64,000 bases of DNA, from positions 434,001 to 498,000 of the forward strand of contig CAWGSF010000001.1 of assembly GCA_963825255.1 (NCBI GenBank), in the 5' to 3' direction. The position numbers were made by a program, and so were the translations under genes. Origin of the DNA: JAIBJN01 sp963825255. Its GTDB lineage: Bacteria > Actinomycetota > Thermoleophilia > Gaiellales > Gaiellaceae. Positions 17,409 through 24,598 of this stretch are shown here, in pieces. The number at the start of each line of letters is the position of its first letter. Positions within the stretch are counted from its first letter, which is position 1. The notes under the pieces are model-generated. The model saw only the letters and a list, made by a program, of their open reading frames with translations, did no database searches and was not told where the DNA came from.

Positions 17409-18391
17409 GAGCCGCCTCCGGCTCGGGGCTGCTCTCGACCGCGCGCATCAACCGCCGCATCCTCGCGGCCGCAGGGGCCTCGAGCCTCGTCGAGGTCGTC
17501 GCCGTCGCCAGCCGGGAGGCGGCGCGGGCGGAGGAGTACGCGCGGGCGAACGGGATCGCGGACGCGCACGGGAGCTACGACGCGCTCCTCGCCGACCCCG
17601 GGGTCGACGCGGTCTACGTCCCGCTGCCGAACTCGCTCCACGTCGAGTGGACGCGGCGCGCCCTCGAGGCCGGGAAGCACGTGCTCTGCGAGAAGCCGCT
17701 CACGCCGGAGGCCGACGAGGCCGAAGCGCTCTTCGACCTGGCCGAGGAGGCGGGGCTCGTGCTGGCCGAGGCCTTCATGTACCGCCACAACCCCCAGACG
17801 CGCCGGCTCGAGGAGCTCGTCCGCGGCGGGGCGATCGGCCGCCTCCAGCTCGTGCGCGCCTCGTTCTCGTTCCTCGTCCAGGGCGAGGACAACATCCGCC
17901 TGCGCGCCGGACCTCGACGGCGGGTCCCTGCTGGATCTCGGGTGCTACTGCGTCAGCGGCGCGCGGCTGCTTGCGGGGACCCGGAGCAGCGTCGTCGCCA
18001 CGCAGGTGATCGGCCCGACCGGGGTGGACGACCTCTTCACGGGCATCCTCGACTTCCCCGGCGGCGTCCACGGCCTCGTCGACTGCGGCCTGCGGCTGCC
18101 CTTCCGGGCGGCGATCGAGGCTCTTGGGACCGAGGGCTCCGCGATCGTCGACGACCCGTGGCTCTGCAGCCGCCCCGGCATCGAGCTTCGCCGCGGAGAC
18201 CGCGTCGAGCGAGTCGAGGTCGACGTCGCCGACTCGTACCGGCTCGAGCTCGAGGACTTCGCACTCGCGATCGCCGGGGAGCGCGAGCCTCTTCTCGCCC
18301 GGGCCGACGCCGTCGCCCAGGCACGCGTGCTCGGCGCGCCCTGCGCCGCTCGGCGGCCGAGGAGGCCGGCCCAGTCGCCGTCAACAAGTAA
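17401..18391 (+). pseudogene. Gfo/Idh/MocA-family NAD(P)-dependent dehydrogenase, three frame breaks
   Basis: The likely GTG at 17401 (overlapping the peptidase stop) reads VPESRLRLG. An extra G in the run 17425-17428 moves the frame into LLSTARINRRILAAAGASS. Clear family motifs follow: AVYVPLPNSLH-type YVPLPNSLHVEW, the catalytic-pocket LCEKPLT and LAEAFMYRHNPQ. Another extra base near 17906-17910 leads into LDGGSLLDLGCYCVSGARLL. A missing base near 18333-18341 gives the end ALRRSAAEEAGPVAVNK. The assembled protein of about 330 residues is a normal sugar or inositol-type dehydrogenase. Substrate unknown. Confidence 0.8.
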
Positions 18392-18407
18392 CAGTCTGTT
18401 ACTTGTT
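18383..18407. repeat. AT-rich palindrome, copy 1
   Basis: A perfect palindrome with 12-base arms (AACAAGTAACAG, centre T, complement). It contains the TAA stop of the upstream dehydrogenase frame and touches the end of the convergent secreted-protein gene. The inner 21 bases are identical to copy 2 at 25721-25747. AT-rich in a GC-rich genome, it could be a two-way terminator hairpin or a protein-binding site. Confidence 0.75.
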
Positions 18408-19318
18408 CAGGGTCTGAGCTTGGAGGTGTTGACGACGCGGAAGTCCGAGCCCTTCACGCGGTGGAGCGTGTGGAGCTGGTCGTTGTCCCAGCCGGGGTCG
18501 GGGGCGCCGGAGATGTACCAGCTCGAGCCGTTGTCGGCCACGATCATCCCGTAGAGCTTGAGGGCGCGCAGGACGACCCTCGCCTGCGGCGGGTAGCTCG
18601 CCACCGGGAAGTTCTTGCGCAGCCGCAGGCGCAGGCCCATGGGCGGGAGGCGCTTGCTCGTGTAGCTGCTCGCGTAGTGCCGGGCGGGGTAGACGTACGC
18701 GCGGCGCGTGCGGCTGACGGTGAAGCGCAGCGCATGGTCGATGACGCCCCGCGCCACCTCGTCGTAGCGGGCGAGGCCGGGGAGGATCGGAAGGCCGGCG
18801 GCGTCGGCCGACGTCCAGCCGCGCGGGCGGAGCGCGTTCGAGCCGAGGTTCCAGATCGCCCCGGAGCCCGCCGACCACGAGGGCCAGAGGTCGAAGAGCT
18901 CGTACAGCGTGCAGGAGTCCTTCTCGACGATGATCGCGTGCCGGTCGCCGTCAGCGCTCGGGCCGCCCTCGATTGCCACGTCGCTCGGGATCGGATAGGG
19001 GCCCGGGTCGCTCTCGTCGTCGTAGCCGAAGCTCACGGGCGACGTCGCCTGCGAGCTGTCGACGACGGTGATCGGGATGCCGATCGGGCCGCCGTCCCAG
19101 AGGCCGGAGCCGAAATCGGCGTGGACGTTCAGCCGCGGGCCGATGGCCTTGACGATCGTCTTCGAGTCCTTCCGAAGAGGGAGCTTGTCGACCCGCTTGT
19201 TCCAGACGCTCGAGGCCGGGAAGATCGGGCAGCCGGGTGCGTCCGGGAGCCGTAGGGCCTGGGCGGAGGGGGCGAGCAGGAACGCCGCGACGACTGCGGC
19301 CGGGAGAGCGAGCCTCAT
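18407..19318 (-). CDS. Secreted protein of unknown function
   Basis: ATG at 19318 gives 303 residues with a Sec signal peptide (MRLALPAAVVAAFLLAPSAQA, cleavage after AQA near residue 21; shown as MRLALPAAVV and LLAPSAQA). The mature part begins CPIFPASSVWNKRVDKLP and includes FGYDDESDPGPYPIP, HAIIVEKDSCTLYELFD and a C-terminal WDNDQLHTLHRVKGSDF. I recall similar extracellular proteins in actinobacteria but cannot name a family. It converges with the broken dehydrogenase, with the AT-rich palindrome at the junction. Confidence 0.75.
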   Translation of the reverse strand: MRLALPAAVVAAFLLAPSAQALRLPDAPGCPIFPASSVWNKRVDKLPLRKDSKTIVKAIGPRLNVHADFGSGLWDGGPIGIPITVVDSSQATSPVSFGYDDESDPGPYPIPSDVAIEGGPSADGDRHAIIVEKDSCTLYELFDLWPSWSAGSGAIWNLGSNALRPRGWTSADAAGLPILPGLARYDEVARGVIDHALRFTVSRTRRAYVYPARHYASSYTSKRLPPMGLRLRLRKNFPVASYPPQARVVLRALKLYGMIVADNGSSWYISGAPDPGWDNDQLHTLHRVKGSDFRVVNTSKLRP

Positions 19319-19349
19319 CGTCTCGTTGTGTGCCCGCTCGGCGCGGGCG

Positions 19350-19853
19350 TCAATCCCCACCTTGGAGGACGGCCGCCATGCGATCCCAGCGGTCGATCTC
19401 GCAGCCGCCCGAGCGGTTGAACGTGGCGTTGACCTTCTCGCCGTCGATCGTGCCGACGATCGTCGCCACCTCCGGCCCGCCGTAGATGAGCGTGCAGGCG
19501 ACGTCCTGGGGGACGGGCTCGAGGGCGTCGGGATCGGCCGCGAGGAGCTCGCATGCCTTCTCGGGGTCAGGGTGCGTGCCGCCGGCGGGATCGCACGTCA
19601 GCGTCGCTTCCCACGGGGGGTTGCCGTTCTTGCCCTGCGACCAGAAGGTGACCGTGAGCTCCGTCGTCGGCGTCGTCTCGGTGCTGCCACCGCCGCCACC
19701 ACCGCCTCCCGCGGCTCCGCCGTCGTCGGACTCCGACCCGCAGCCAACCGCGACGAGGGCGATCAGTGCTGCGAGGAGGAGGACGCGAGCTCGTCGGTTC
19801 GGCGCGCCATCTCGACGTCGCGCTCGGTGATCGCTCGCTTGACGTGCGTCCAC
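19350..19853 (-). CDS. SSI-like (subtilisin inhibitor) lipoprotein
   Basis: The likely start is GTG 19853, inside the upstream pterin dehydratase gene; no ATG is in frame, so the start is uncertain. A hydrophobic helix leads to the lipobox LVAVGC and a glycine-rich linker. The domain LTCDPAGGTHPDPEKACELL, shown in part as CDPAGGTHPDPEKAC, continues with CTLIYGGPEVATIVG and NATFNRSGGCEIDRWD. This is the Streptomyces subtilisin inhibitor-like fold with its paired cysteines. It is probably a membrane-anchored serine-protease inhibitor or a binding domain derived from it. Confidence 0.75.
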   Translation of the reverse strand: MDARQASDHRARRRDGAPNRRARVLLLAALIALVAVGCGSESDDGGAAGGGGGGGGSTETTPTTELTVTFWSQGKNGNPPWEATLTCDPAGGTHPDPEKACELLAADPDALEPVPQDVACTLIYGGPEVATIVGTIDGEKVNATFNRSGGCEIDRWDRMAAVLQGGD

Positions 19854-20029
19854 CAGCGAACCGTCACCGCGTTCCAGCTGATCGTGATGTCCGGATGGTG
19901 GTTCGCCTCCTCGGCCGCCGCTGCGAGGCGGTTGACGAACGCCATCGCCTCGGCGAAGTCCGCGAAACGGTAGCCGCGCTGCAAGGCGCCGCGAACCTCG
20001 TTCCAGCCCTCGAGATGCCCGACCGTCAC
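19763..20029 (-). CDS. phhB: 4a-hydroxytetrahydrobiopterin dehydratase (PCD)
   Basis: GTG at 20029 gives 88 residues, a little short for the family. Signature residues are YRFADFAEAMAFVNRLA, AEEANHHPDITISWNAV (His-His-Pro catalytic pair) and VTVRWWTHVKRAITERDVEMA. It dehydrates 4a-hydroxytetrahydropterin, recycling the cofactor of aromatic amino acid hydroxylases; a molybdopterin-related role is possible. It overlaps the upstream lipoprotein stop (GTGA), and its 3' end overlaps the SSI-like gene by about 90 bases. The C-terminal ASSSSQH tail looks non-conserved. Confidence 0.85.
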   Translation of the reverse strand: MTVGHLEGWNEVRGALQRGYRFADFAEAMAFVNRLAAAAEEANHHPDITISWNAVTVRWWTHVKRAITERDVEMARRTDELASSSSQH

Positions 20030-20421
20030 CGCTGCGCATTCTCGCTCACCGTGAGCGTCCCGTCCGAGACGACGCCCCTCAGCTCGATCGGCCGGTCGGT
20101 CCAGCTCACGTCGCCCTCGGTCACGAGGCCGTCGACCGTGGCGAGGTCGAGGCCCGAGACGACGAGCGAGGCCCCGCCGCACTGGGGCGGGAACGACTCC
20201 GCGAGCGCGTAGCAGAGCTTCACCTCGCCCCCGGCGGCGAGGAGGTTGCCGCTGACGAGGAGCGGCTCGGAGGAGTCGGACGCGAGTGCCTCTTCGATCG
20301 AGACTGCCGTCGTCCCGATCCCCGCGTTCGTCGCGGTCGCGGCAGCCTCGTCGTCATCGCCGCCGCAGGCCGCGGCGGGCAGGGCGACGACAAGTGCTGC
20401 GATGACGGCGAGAGTCCTCAT
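20026..20421 (-). CDS. Small lipoprotein, unknown function
   Basis: ATG at 20421 gives 131 residues. A signal sequence MRTLAVIAALVVALPAAAC ends in a lipobox with Cys19, followed by an acidic linker GGDDDEAAATATN. The mature domain has two Cys (LCYALAESFPPQCGG) and reads like a small beta-sandwich. It resembles secreted lipoproteins found alone in actinobacterial genomes. It is the first of three coupled genes (this, phhB, SSI-like), all with overlapping ends. Confidence 0.7.
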   Translation of the reverse strand: MRTLAVIAALVVALPAAACGGDDDEAAATATNAGIGTTAVSIEEALASDSSEPLLVSGNLLAAGGEVKLCYALAESFPPQCGGASLVVSGLDLATVDGLVTEGDVSWTDRPIELRGVVSDGTLTVSENAQR

Positions 20422-20468
20422 GCACTTGCTGAGACGGCGCGGGCGGGGAAAAGGTTCCCCAAGGGAGC

Positions 20469-20837
20469 CTAGGAGAGCGGCAGGCTGTCGATCGCCCCGT
20501 CTGCGATCCGCCAGGCGGCGATCTCGCCGGACCGGAGCGAGAGGATCACGTAGGGCCGGCCCTCCCAGAGGCCGATGCTCTCGACGTCCGTGCGCGAGGG
20601 GCGCGGGGGGCTCGACGGGTGCGAGTGGAAGACCGCCAGCTCGGCGCCGTCGTCCTCGAGGAACCAGACCTCGGGATCGATCTCGAGCTCGAACCGGTAG
20701 GGGCTGGCGGCCCGGTTCGTGCCGGGGAAGTAACGCTCGGCGACCGAATCGCGGAGCGCGATCAGGCCGCAGGCCTCGTTCGGTCGCTCCGCCTCGGCGT
20801 GCTCGACGAGCGCCGAGCGCACCTCGGCGGGGATCAC
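20469..20837 (-). CDS. mec: Mec-type JAMM metalloprotease of the CysO cysteine pathway
   Basis: GTG at 20837 overlaps the synthase stop (GTGA) and gives 122 residues. JAMM zinc motif: Glu of NEACGLIALRD, then HSHPSSPPRPSRTD with both His and the Asp. In Mycobacterium tuberculosis Mec hydrolyses the CysO-cysteine adduct to release cysteine. The neighbours here (CysO-CysM fusion and a rhodanese-MoeB protein) fix the same role. Because the carrier is fused to the synthase here, Mec might also cut behind the Gly-Gly to free the carrier (inference). Confidence 0.88.
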   Translation of the reverse strand: MIPAEVRSALVEHAEAERPNEACGLIALRDSVAERYFPGTNRAASPYRFELEIDPEVWFLEDDGAELAVFHSHPSSPPRPSRTDVESIGLWEGRPYVILSLRSGEIAAWRIADGAIDSLPLS

Positions 20838-22045
20838 CACCAGACGCGGTCCTCCATGGACGGCCCCACCTCGCCGGCCGGGCGCGTCCAGAAGTCGGCG
20901 GAGAGGTACTTCCAGCCGCCGTCCGCGAGCACCGCGACGACGACGCCCTCGTCGAGCTCCTGCGCGATCCGCCGCGCGACGTGGATCACCGCTCCCGACG
21001 AGACGCCGGCGAAGATCGCCTCGCGCTCGAGCAGGAGCCGCAGGCCCTCGACCGACTCCTCGTTCGTGACGAGGACCTTTCGGTCGAGCCTCGAGACGTC
21101 GAGGATCGGCGGGACGTAGCCGTCCGCGAGCGAGCGTAGCCCGTAGACGAGGTCGCCCTGGAGCGGCTCCGCGGCCGCCACGATCACGTCCGGGAAGGAC
21201 TCCCGGAGCCGGTCCCCGGCGCCCATGAGGGTGCCGCCGGTCCCCAGACCGGCGACGAGGGCGTCGACCTGCGGGAGGGCGTCTGCAATCTCGGCGCCCG
21301 TACCCTCGTAGTGGGCGCGGGGATTGGCCTCGTTCCCGTACTGGAACGGCATGTAGAAGCGCGGATCGCGCTCTGCCAGACGCAATGCGAGCCGCACTGC
21401 ACCGTTCGAGCCTTCGGAGGCCGGGGAGAAGACGAGCCGGGCGCCGTACAGCTCGAGGAGCTTGACGCGCTCCGGCGTGGAGTTCTCGGGGAGGACGCAC
21501 GTGAGGGGGTACCCCTTCAGCTTCGCGACCATCGCCAGCGAGATGCCGGTGTTCCCGCTCGTCGGCTCGAGGAGCTCGCGGCCAGGCTCGAGCTCGCCGG
21601 ATGCTTCCGCCGCCTCGATCATGGCCAGGGCGACGCGGTCCTTGATCGAGCCGGTGGGGTTCTGGCCCTCGAGCTTTGCGTAGAGGCGCACGCCGGGATG
21701 CGGGGCGAGCCGCGGGAGCTCGACGAGCGGCGTCGAGCCGATGGTCTCGAGGAGGGACGGCGTCAGTGTCTGCTCGCCGCCGGCCATCGCCGGCAGGAGG
21801 ATGACCGTCGCGCCCTCGTCCACCCGCGTGTCGAGGCCGTCGAGCGTCCGGACGTCCTCGCTGTCGAGGTAGACGTTGACGAAGGGGGCGATCCCGTCGC
21901 CGTCCTCGAGCACCTGGCGGCCGAGCCCGGGGAAGCGCTCGGCGAGGTCGGCCAGGACCTCGCGCATCGTCGCACCGGTCGCCTCGACCTCGCGCGCGCC
22001 TCCGACCTCGGTGCGCAGGGTCGGCGGTATGCGAACCCTGATCAC
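20834..22045 (-). CDS. cysM: CysO-CysM fusion: sulfur carrier joined to cysteine synthase
   Basis: GTG at 22045 gives 403 residues. Residues 1-90 are a ThiS/MoaD-like carrier (MIRVRIPPTL, FVNVYLDSEDVR) ending VILLPAMAGG. Without a stop, residues 91-403 form a CysM-type PLP synthase: LLETIGSTPLVEL, NPTGSIKDR with the PLP Lys135, PTSGNTGIS and GLGTGGTLMG. In mycobacteria these are separate proteins, and the carrier's Gly-Gly must be a free C-terminus to become a thiocarboxylate. The domain order matches the gene order, and both neighbours overlap by four bases. Confidence 0.88.
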   Translation of the reverse strand: MIRVRIPPTLRTEVGGAREVEATGATMREVLADLAERFPGLGRQVLEDGDGIAPFVNVYLDSEDVRTLDGLDTRVDEGATVILLPAMAGGEQTLTPSLLETIGSTPLVELPRLAPHPGVRLYAKLEGQNPTGSIKDRVALAMIEAAEASGELEPGRELLEPTSGNTGISLAMVAKLKGYPLTCVLPENSTPERVKLLELYGARLVFSPASEGSNGAVRLALRLAERDPRFYMPFQYGNEANPRAHYEGTGAEIADALPQVDALVAGLGTGGTLMGAGDRLRESFPDVIVAAAEPLQGDLVYGLRSLADGYVPPILDVSRLDRKVLVTNEESVEGLRLLLEREAIFAGVSSGAVIHVARRIAQELDEGVVVAVLADGGWKYLSADFWTRPAGEVGPSMEDRVWW

Positions 22046-23220
22046 TGGGCAACCTCGTGGGGTCGTCCCTGGCAGAACTCGACGTAGTCGATGTAGTCGG
22101 TGATCGTCGGGTGGTCGCCGCAGACGGGGCAGTCCGGATCGCGGCGCAGGCTGATCTCCGTGAACTGGGTCGAGAGGGCGTCGAAGAGGAGCAGGCGGCC
22201 GACGAGCGGCTCGCCGATCCCGAGCGCCAGCTTGAGCGCCTCGTTGGCCTGGAGAGATCCGACGATCCCGGGGAGGACGCCGAGGACGCCGCCCTCGGCG
22301 CAGCTCGGAGCGAGCTCGGGCGGTGGCGGCTGCGGGAAGAGGCAGCGGTAGCAGGGCCCGTCCTTCGGCTTGAAGACTGTGGTCTGGCCCTCGAAGCGGA
22401 AGATCGAGCCGTGGACGACGGGGATCCCGTGCCAGACGGAGGCGTCGTTCAGGAGGTACCTGGTGGGGAAGTTGTCCGCCCCGTCGACGATCACGTCCCA
22501 GCCCTCGCCGAGGATCCGGTCGACGTTGTCCGACGTGAGCCGCTCGCGGAAGACCTTCACGGTGACGTCCGGGTTGAGCGCCTCGATCGTGCGCTTGGCC
22601 GACTCGGCCTTCGACTCGCCGAGCCGCTCGGTCGAGTGGACGATCTGTCGCTGGAGGTTGGTCTCGTCGACGGCGTCGTCGTCGACGATCCCGAGGGTGC
22701 CGACGCCGGCGGCGGCGAGGTAGAGCGACGCGGGCGAGCCGAGGCCGCCGGCGCCGATGAGCAGGATGCGGGAGTCCAGCAGGCGGAGCTGGCCCTCCTC
22801 GCCGACCTCCGGGATCAGGAGGTGGCGCGAGTAGCGCCGGCGCTTCGCCTCGTCGAGCGCACGCGGGACGTCGAAGGGGAAGCCGTTTCGCTTCCAGTCG
22901 CCGAAGCCGCCGGCGAGCGATGAGACGTTCTCGTAGCCCATCTCCTCGAGGGTCTTCGCGGCGAACGCGGAGCGCGCGCCCGACGCGCAATAGAGGATCA
23001 GCGGCGTCTCGCGGTCGGGCACCGCGGCCTCGATCCGGGACTCGAGGTTGCCCCTGGGCACGTGGATCGCGCCGGGGATGTGGCCCTCGTCCCACTCGTT
23101 GCGCTCGCGGACGTCGACGAAGACGGTCGAGTCGGTGTCGCGGACGGCCGACGCGCGGGCGGCGTCGACCTCCTCGATCTCGCTCTTCACCTGCTGCAGA
23201 AGGTCGCGGTAGCTGGGCAT
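22042..23220 (-). CDS. Rhodanese-MoeB fusion, sulfur-carrier adenylyltransferase (MoeZ-like)
   Basis: A 392-residue protein from ATG 23220. Residues about 15-115 form a rhodanese domain with active-site Cys in ILYCASGARSAF. Residues about 125-390 are a ThiF/MoeB domain with RYSRHLLIPEVGEEGQ, the ATP loop IGAGGLGSPASLYL, DETNLQRQIVHS and zinc cysteines CYRC and CPVC. It should adenylate the carrier's C-terminal Gly and supply sulfur. In mycobacterial MoeZ the rhodanese is C-terminal; here it is N-terminal. The stop overlaps the fusion gene's start (GTGA). Confidence 0.9.
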   Translation of the reverse strand: MPSYRDLLQQVKSEIEEVDAARASAVRDTDSTVFVDVRERNEWDEGHIPGAIHVPRGNLESRIEAAVPDRETPLILYCASGARSAFAAKTLEEMGYENVSSLAGGFGDWKRNGFPFDVPRALDEAKRRRYSRHLLIPEVGEEGQLRLLDSRILLIGAGGLGSPASLYLAAAGVGTLGIVDDDAVDETNLQRQIVHSTERLGESKAESAKRTIEALNPDVTVKVFRERLTSDNVDRILGEGWDVIVDGADNFPTRYLLNDASVWHGIPVVHGSIFRFEGQTTVFKPKDGPCYRCLFPQPPPPELAPSCAEGGVLGVLPGIVGSLQANEALKLALGIGEPLVGRLLLFDALSTQFTEISLRRDPDCPVCGDHPTITDYIDYVEFCQGRPHEVAQ

Positions 23221-23268
23221 CGCTTCAATGAGTATAGCGACCTACGTGCGGCGTCTCGCAAGGGTCAC

Positions 23269-23430
23269 GAGCTCGATCCAGCATGAGAACCTGAGCCGCC
23301 GGGGCGCCCTGGACGACGCGATGCTGCGTCCTCGGTCGCGCCCGTATTCGCGAATACGAGCGCTCCCTGCGTCCTTGCCTCGCACTCGCCCAGAACACCC
23401 CGGCGACGAGACCCATCCTGCACCGAGCTC
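23269..23430. repeat. Long-hairpin intergenic element, copy 1
   Basis: A 162-bp interval between the divergent MoeZ-like and TPR genes that is one imperfect inverted repeat from end to end. The outer arms pair GAGCTCG (23269) with CGAGCTC (23424-23430). The middle arms pair GCCGGGG (23298) with CCCCGGC (23398-23404). The tip is a perfect 16-bp palindrome at 23343-23358. The inner 120 bases (23291-23410) match 62531-62651 with about 11 differences by eye. The word AGGACGCAG occurs twice on the minus strand, on either side of the tip. Confidence 0.8.
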
Positions 23431-23449
23431 GACGGGCTACATTCGGGCG

Positions 23450-24439
23450 ATGTCTCCCCGAGCTCGGGCACGCGTTCTGGTCGGCGTCGCGGCAACGGTC
23501 TCGGCCGCGGTCGTCGTCGGCGTCACCCTGCTCCAGTCCGAGGAGGGGGAGAGCGCCGAGCCGTCCACGTCGACGACCGTCGAGCGCACGGCACCTCCGC
23601 TCGAGCTGGGGTTGCTCCTCCGCGACGACGCCGAGGCCCGGGCGCTGCGCGCAGCCGAGCGGCTGCACGACCAGGGCCGGCGCGCCGAGGCAACCGCGCG
23701 CTTCGAGGAGATCCTCGCCGAGAACCCCGACTCGGTCGAGGCGGCTGTCGGCGCCGCCGTCTCCGCCTGGCCGGACGGGACCGAGCAGCGACTGGAGCAG
23801 CTCGTCGCCGAGAACCCGGCGAGCGGCGTCGCGCGACTCCACCTCGGCCTCGCGCTCCTGGCCGCCGGGGACGAGGCGGGTGCCGTCCGCCAACTGCGCG
23901 AGGTGGAGAGCCGCGACCCGGACTCTTCGGCTGCGCTCCGGGCCGAGGACATCCTCCACCCCGAGTTCGCCCCCGGCCGGCCGCCGTTCGTCGCTCCGCT
24001 CGAAGCGCCGGCCGACCTCCGGGGTCGGCCGCCCGAGGAGCAACTGGCGGCGCTCGCGAGGCGCGCCCGTTCGGGCGGCGTCGAGGACAAGCTCCTCTAC
24101 GGGAGCGCGCTCCAACGGGTCGGGATGCCCGTGTCGGCGCGCGAGGCCTTCCTCGCAGCGGCCGCAGCCGACCCGGAGAGCCTCCCGGCGCAGGTCGCTG
24201 CGGCGATCGGGCGGTTCGACAAGGACGATCCGTCGCAGACGTTCTCGCGCCTCGGGCCGCTCGCGCGCGAGGACTCGGACGGGGTCGTCCGCTACCATCT
24301 CGGCCTCGCGCTCTCGTGGCTGGGGCAGCTCCAGGAGGCGCTCCGCCAGCTGCGGCTGGCGAGCGAGGAGGACCCCGACGGCTTCTACGGGAGGGAAGCG
24401 AAACGACTCCTCGAGCGTCTAGAGGGCGCCGGATCCTAG
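23450..24439 (+). CDS. Membrane-anchored TPR-repeat protein
   Basis: ATG at 23450 gives 329 residues. One N-terminal membrane helix (VLVGVAATVSAAVVVGVTLL) precedes a Thr/Ser linker. Several 34-residue tetratricopeptide units then follow from about residue 60 (ERLHDQGRRAEATARFEEILAENP, given in part, and VRYHLGLALSWLGQLQEALRQL in part). It is probably an extracytoplasmic scaffold or assembly protein. It lies just after hairpin element copy 1, so its transcript leader might include that structure. It is 159 bases from the sigma factor start. Confidence 0.8.
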   Translation: MSPRARARVLVGVAATVSAAVVVGVTLLQSEEGESAEPSTSTTVERTAPPLELGLLLRDDAEARALRAAERLHDQGRRAEATARFEEILAENPDSVEAAVGAAVSAWPDGTEQRLEQLVAENPASGVARLHLGLALLAAGDEAGAVRQLREVESRDPDSSAALRAEDILHPEFAPGRPPFVAPLEAPADLRGRPPEEQLAALARRARSGGVEDKLLYGSALQRVGMPVSAREAFLAAAAADPESLPAQVAAAIGRFDKDDPSQTFSRLGPLAREDSDGVVRYHLGLALSWLGQLQEALRQLRLASEEDPDGFYGREAKRLLERLEGAGS

Positions 24440-24527
24440 CCACTCCCCCGAACGGGGTATGGCGGCCATCCGGTGCGCGTGCAAGAGTCGCGGCGCACGC
24501 GAGGGAGATTCGACGCAGGGAGAGCCG

Positions 24528-24555
24528 TTGACAAGTCGCCGGTCCCGACTACGTT
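24528..24555 (+). promoter_or_regulatory. Sigma-70-type promoter upstream of sigA
   Basis: TTGACA at 24528-24533 is a perfect -35 box, with TACGTT at 24550-24555 as the -10 after a 16-base spacer. It lies 44 bases before the chosen sigA start. A consensus -35 is rare in this GC-rich sequence, which supports it. The gene may be self-regulated, because its product recognises such boxes. Confidence 0.6.
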
Positions 24556-24580
24556 GAGGAGAACGGGAGTAGGGGATCTC

Positions 24581-24589
24581 GAGGGGAGG
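24581..24589 (+). promoter_or_regulatory. Strong ribosome binding site deciding the sigA start
   Basis: GAGGGGAGG ends directly against the ATG at 24590 but stands nine bases before the in-frame GTG at 24599. The spacing therefore favours the GTG, giving MASISLEHDD as the N-terminus. Confidence 0.55.
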
Positions 24590-24598
24590 ATGGGGAGC

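Noticed and set aside
23269..23430. Insertion sequence
   Set aside because: The element is only about 162 bp, has no transposase and its terminal arms differ from the second copy's arms.
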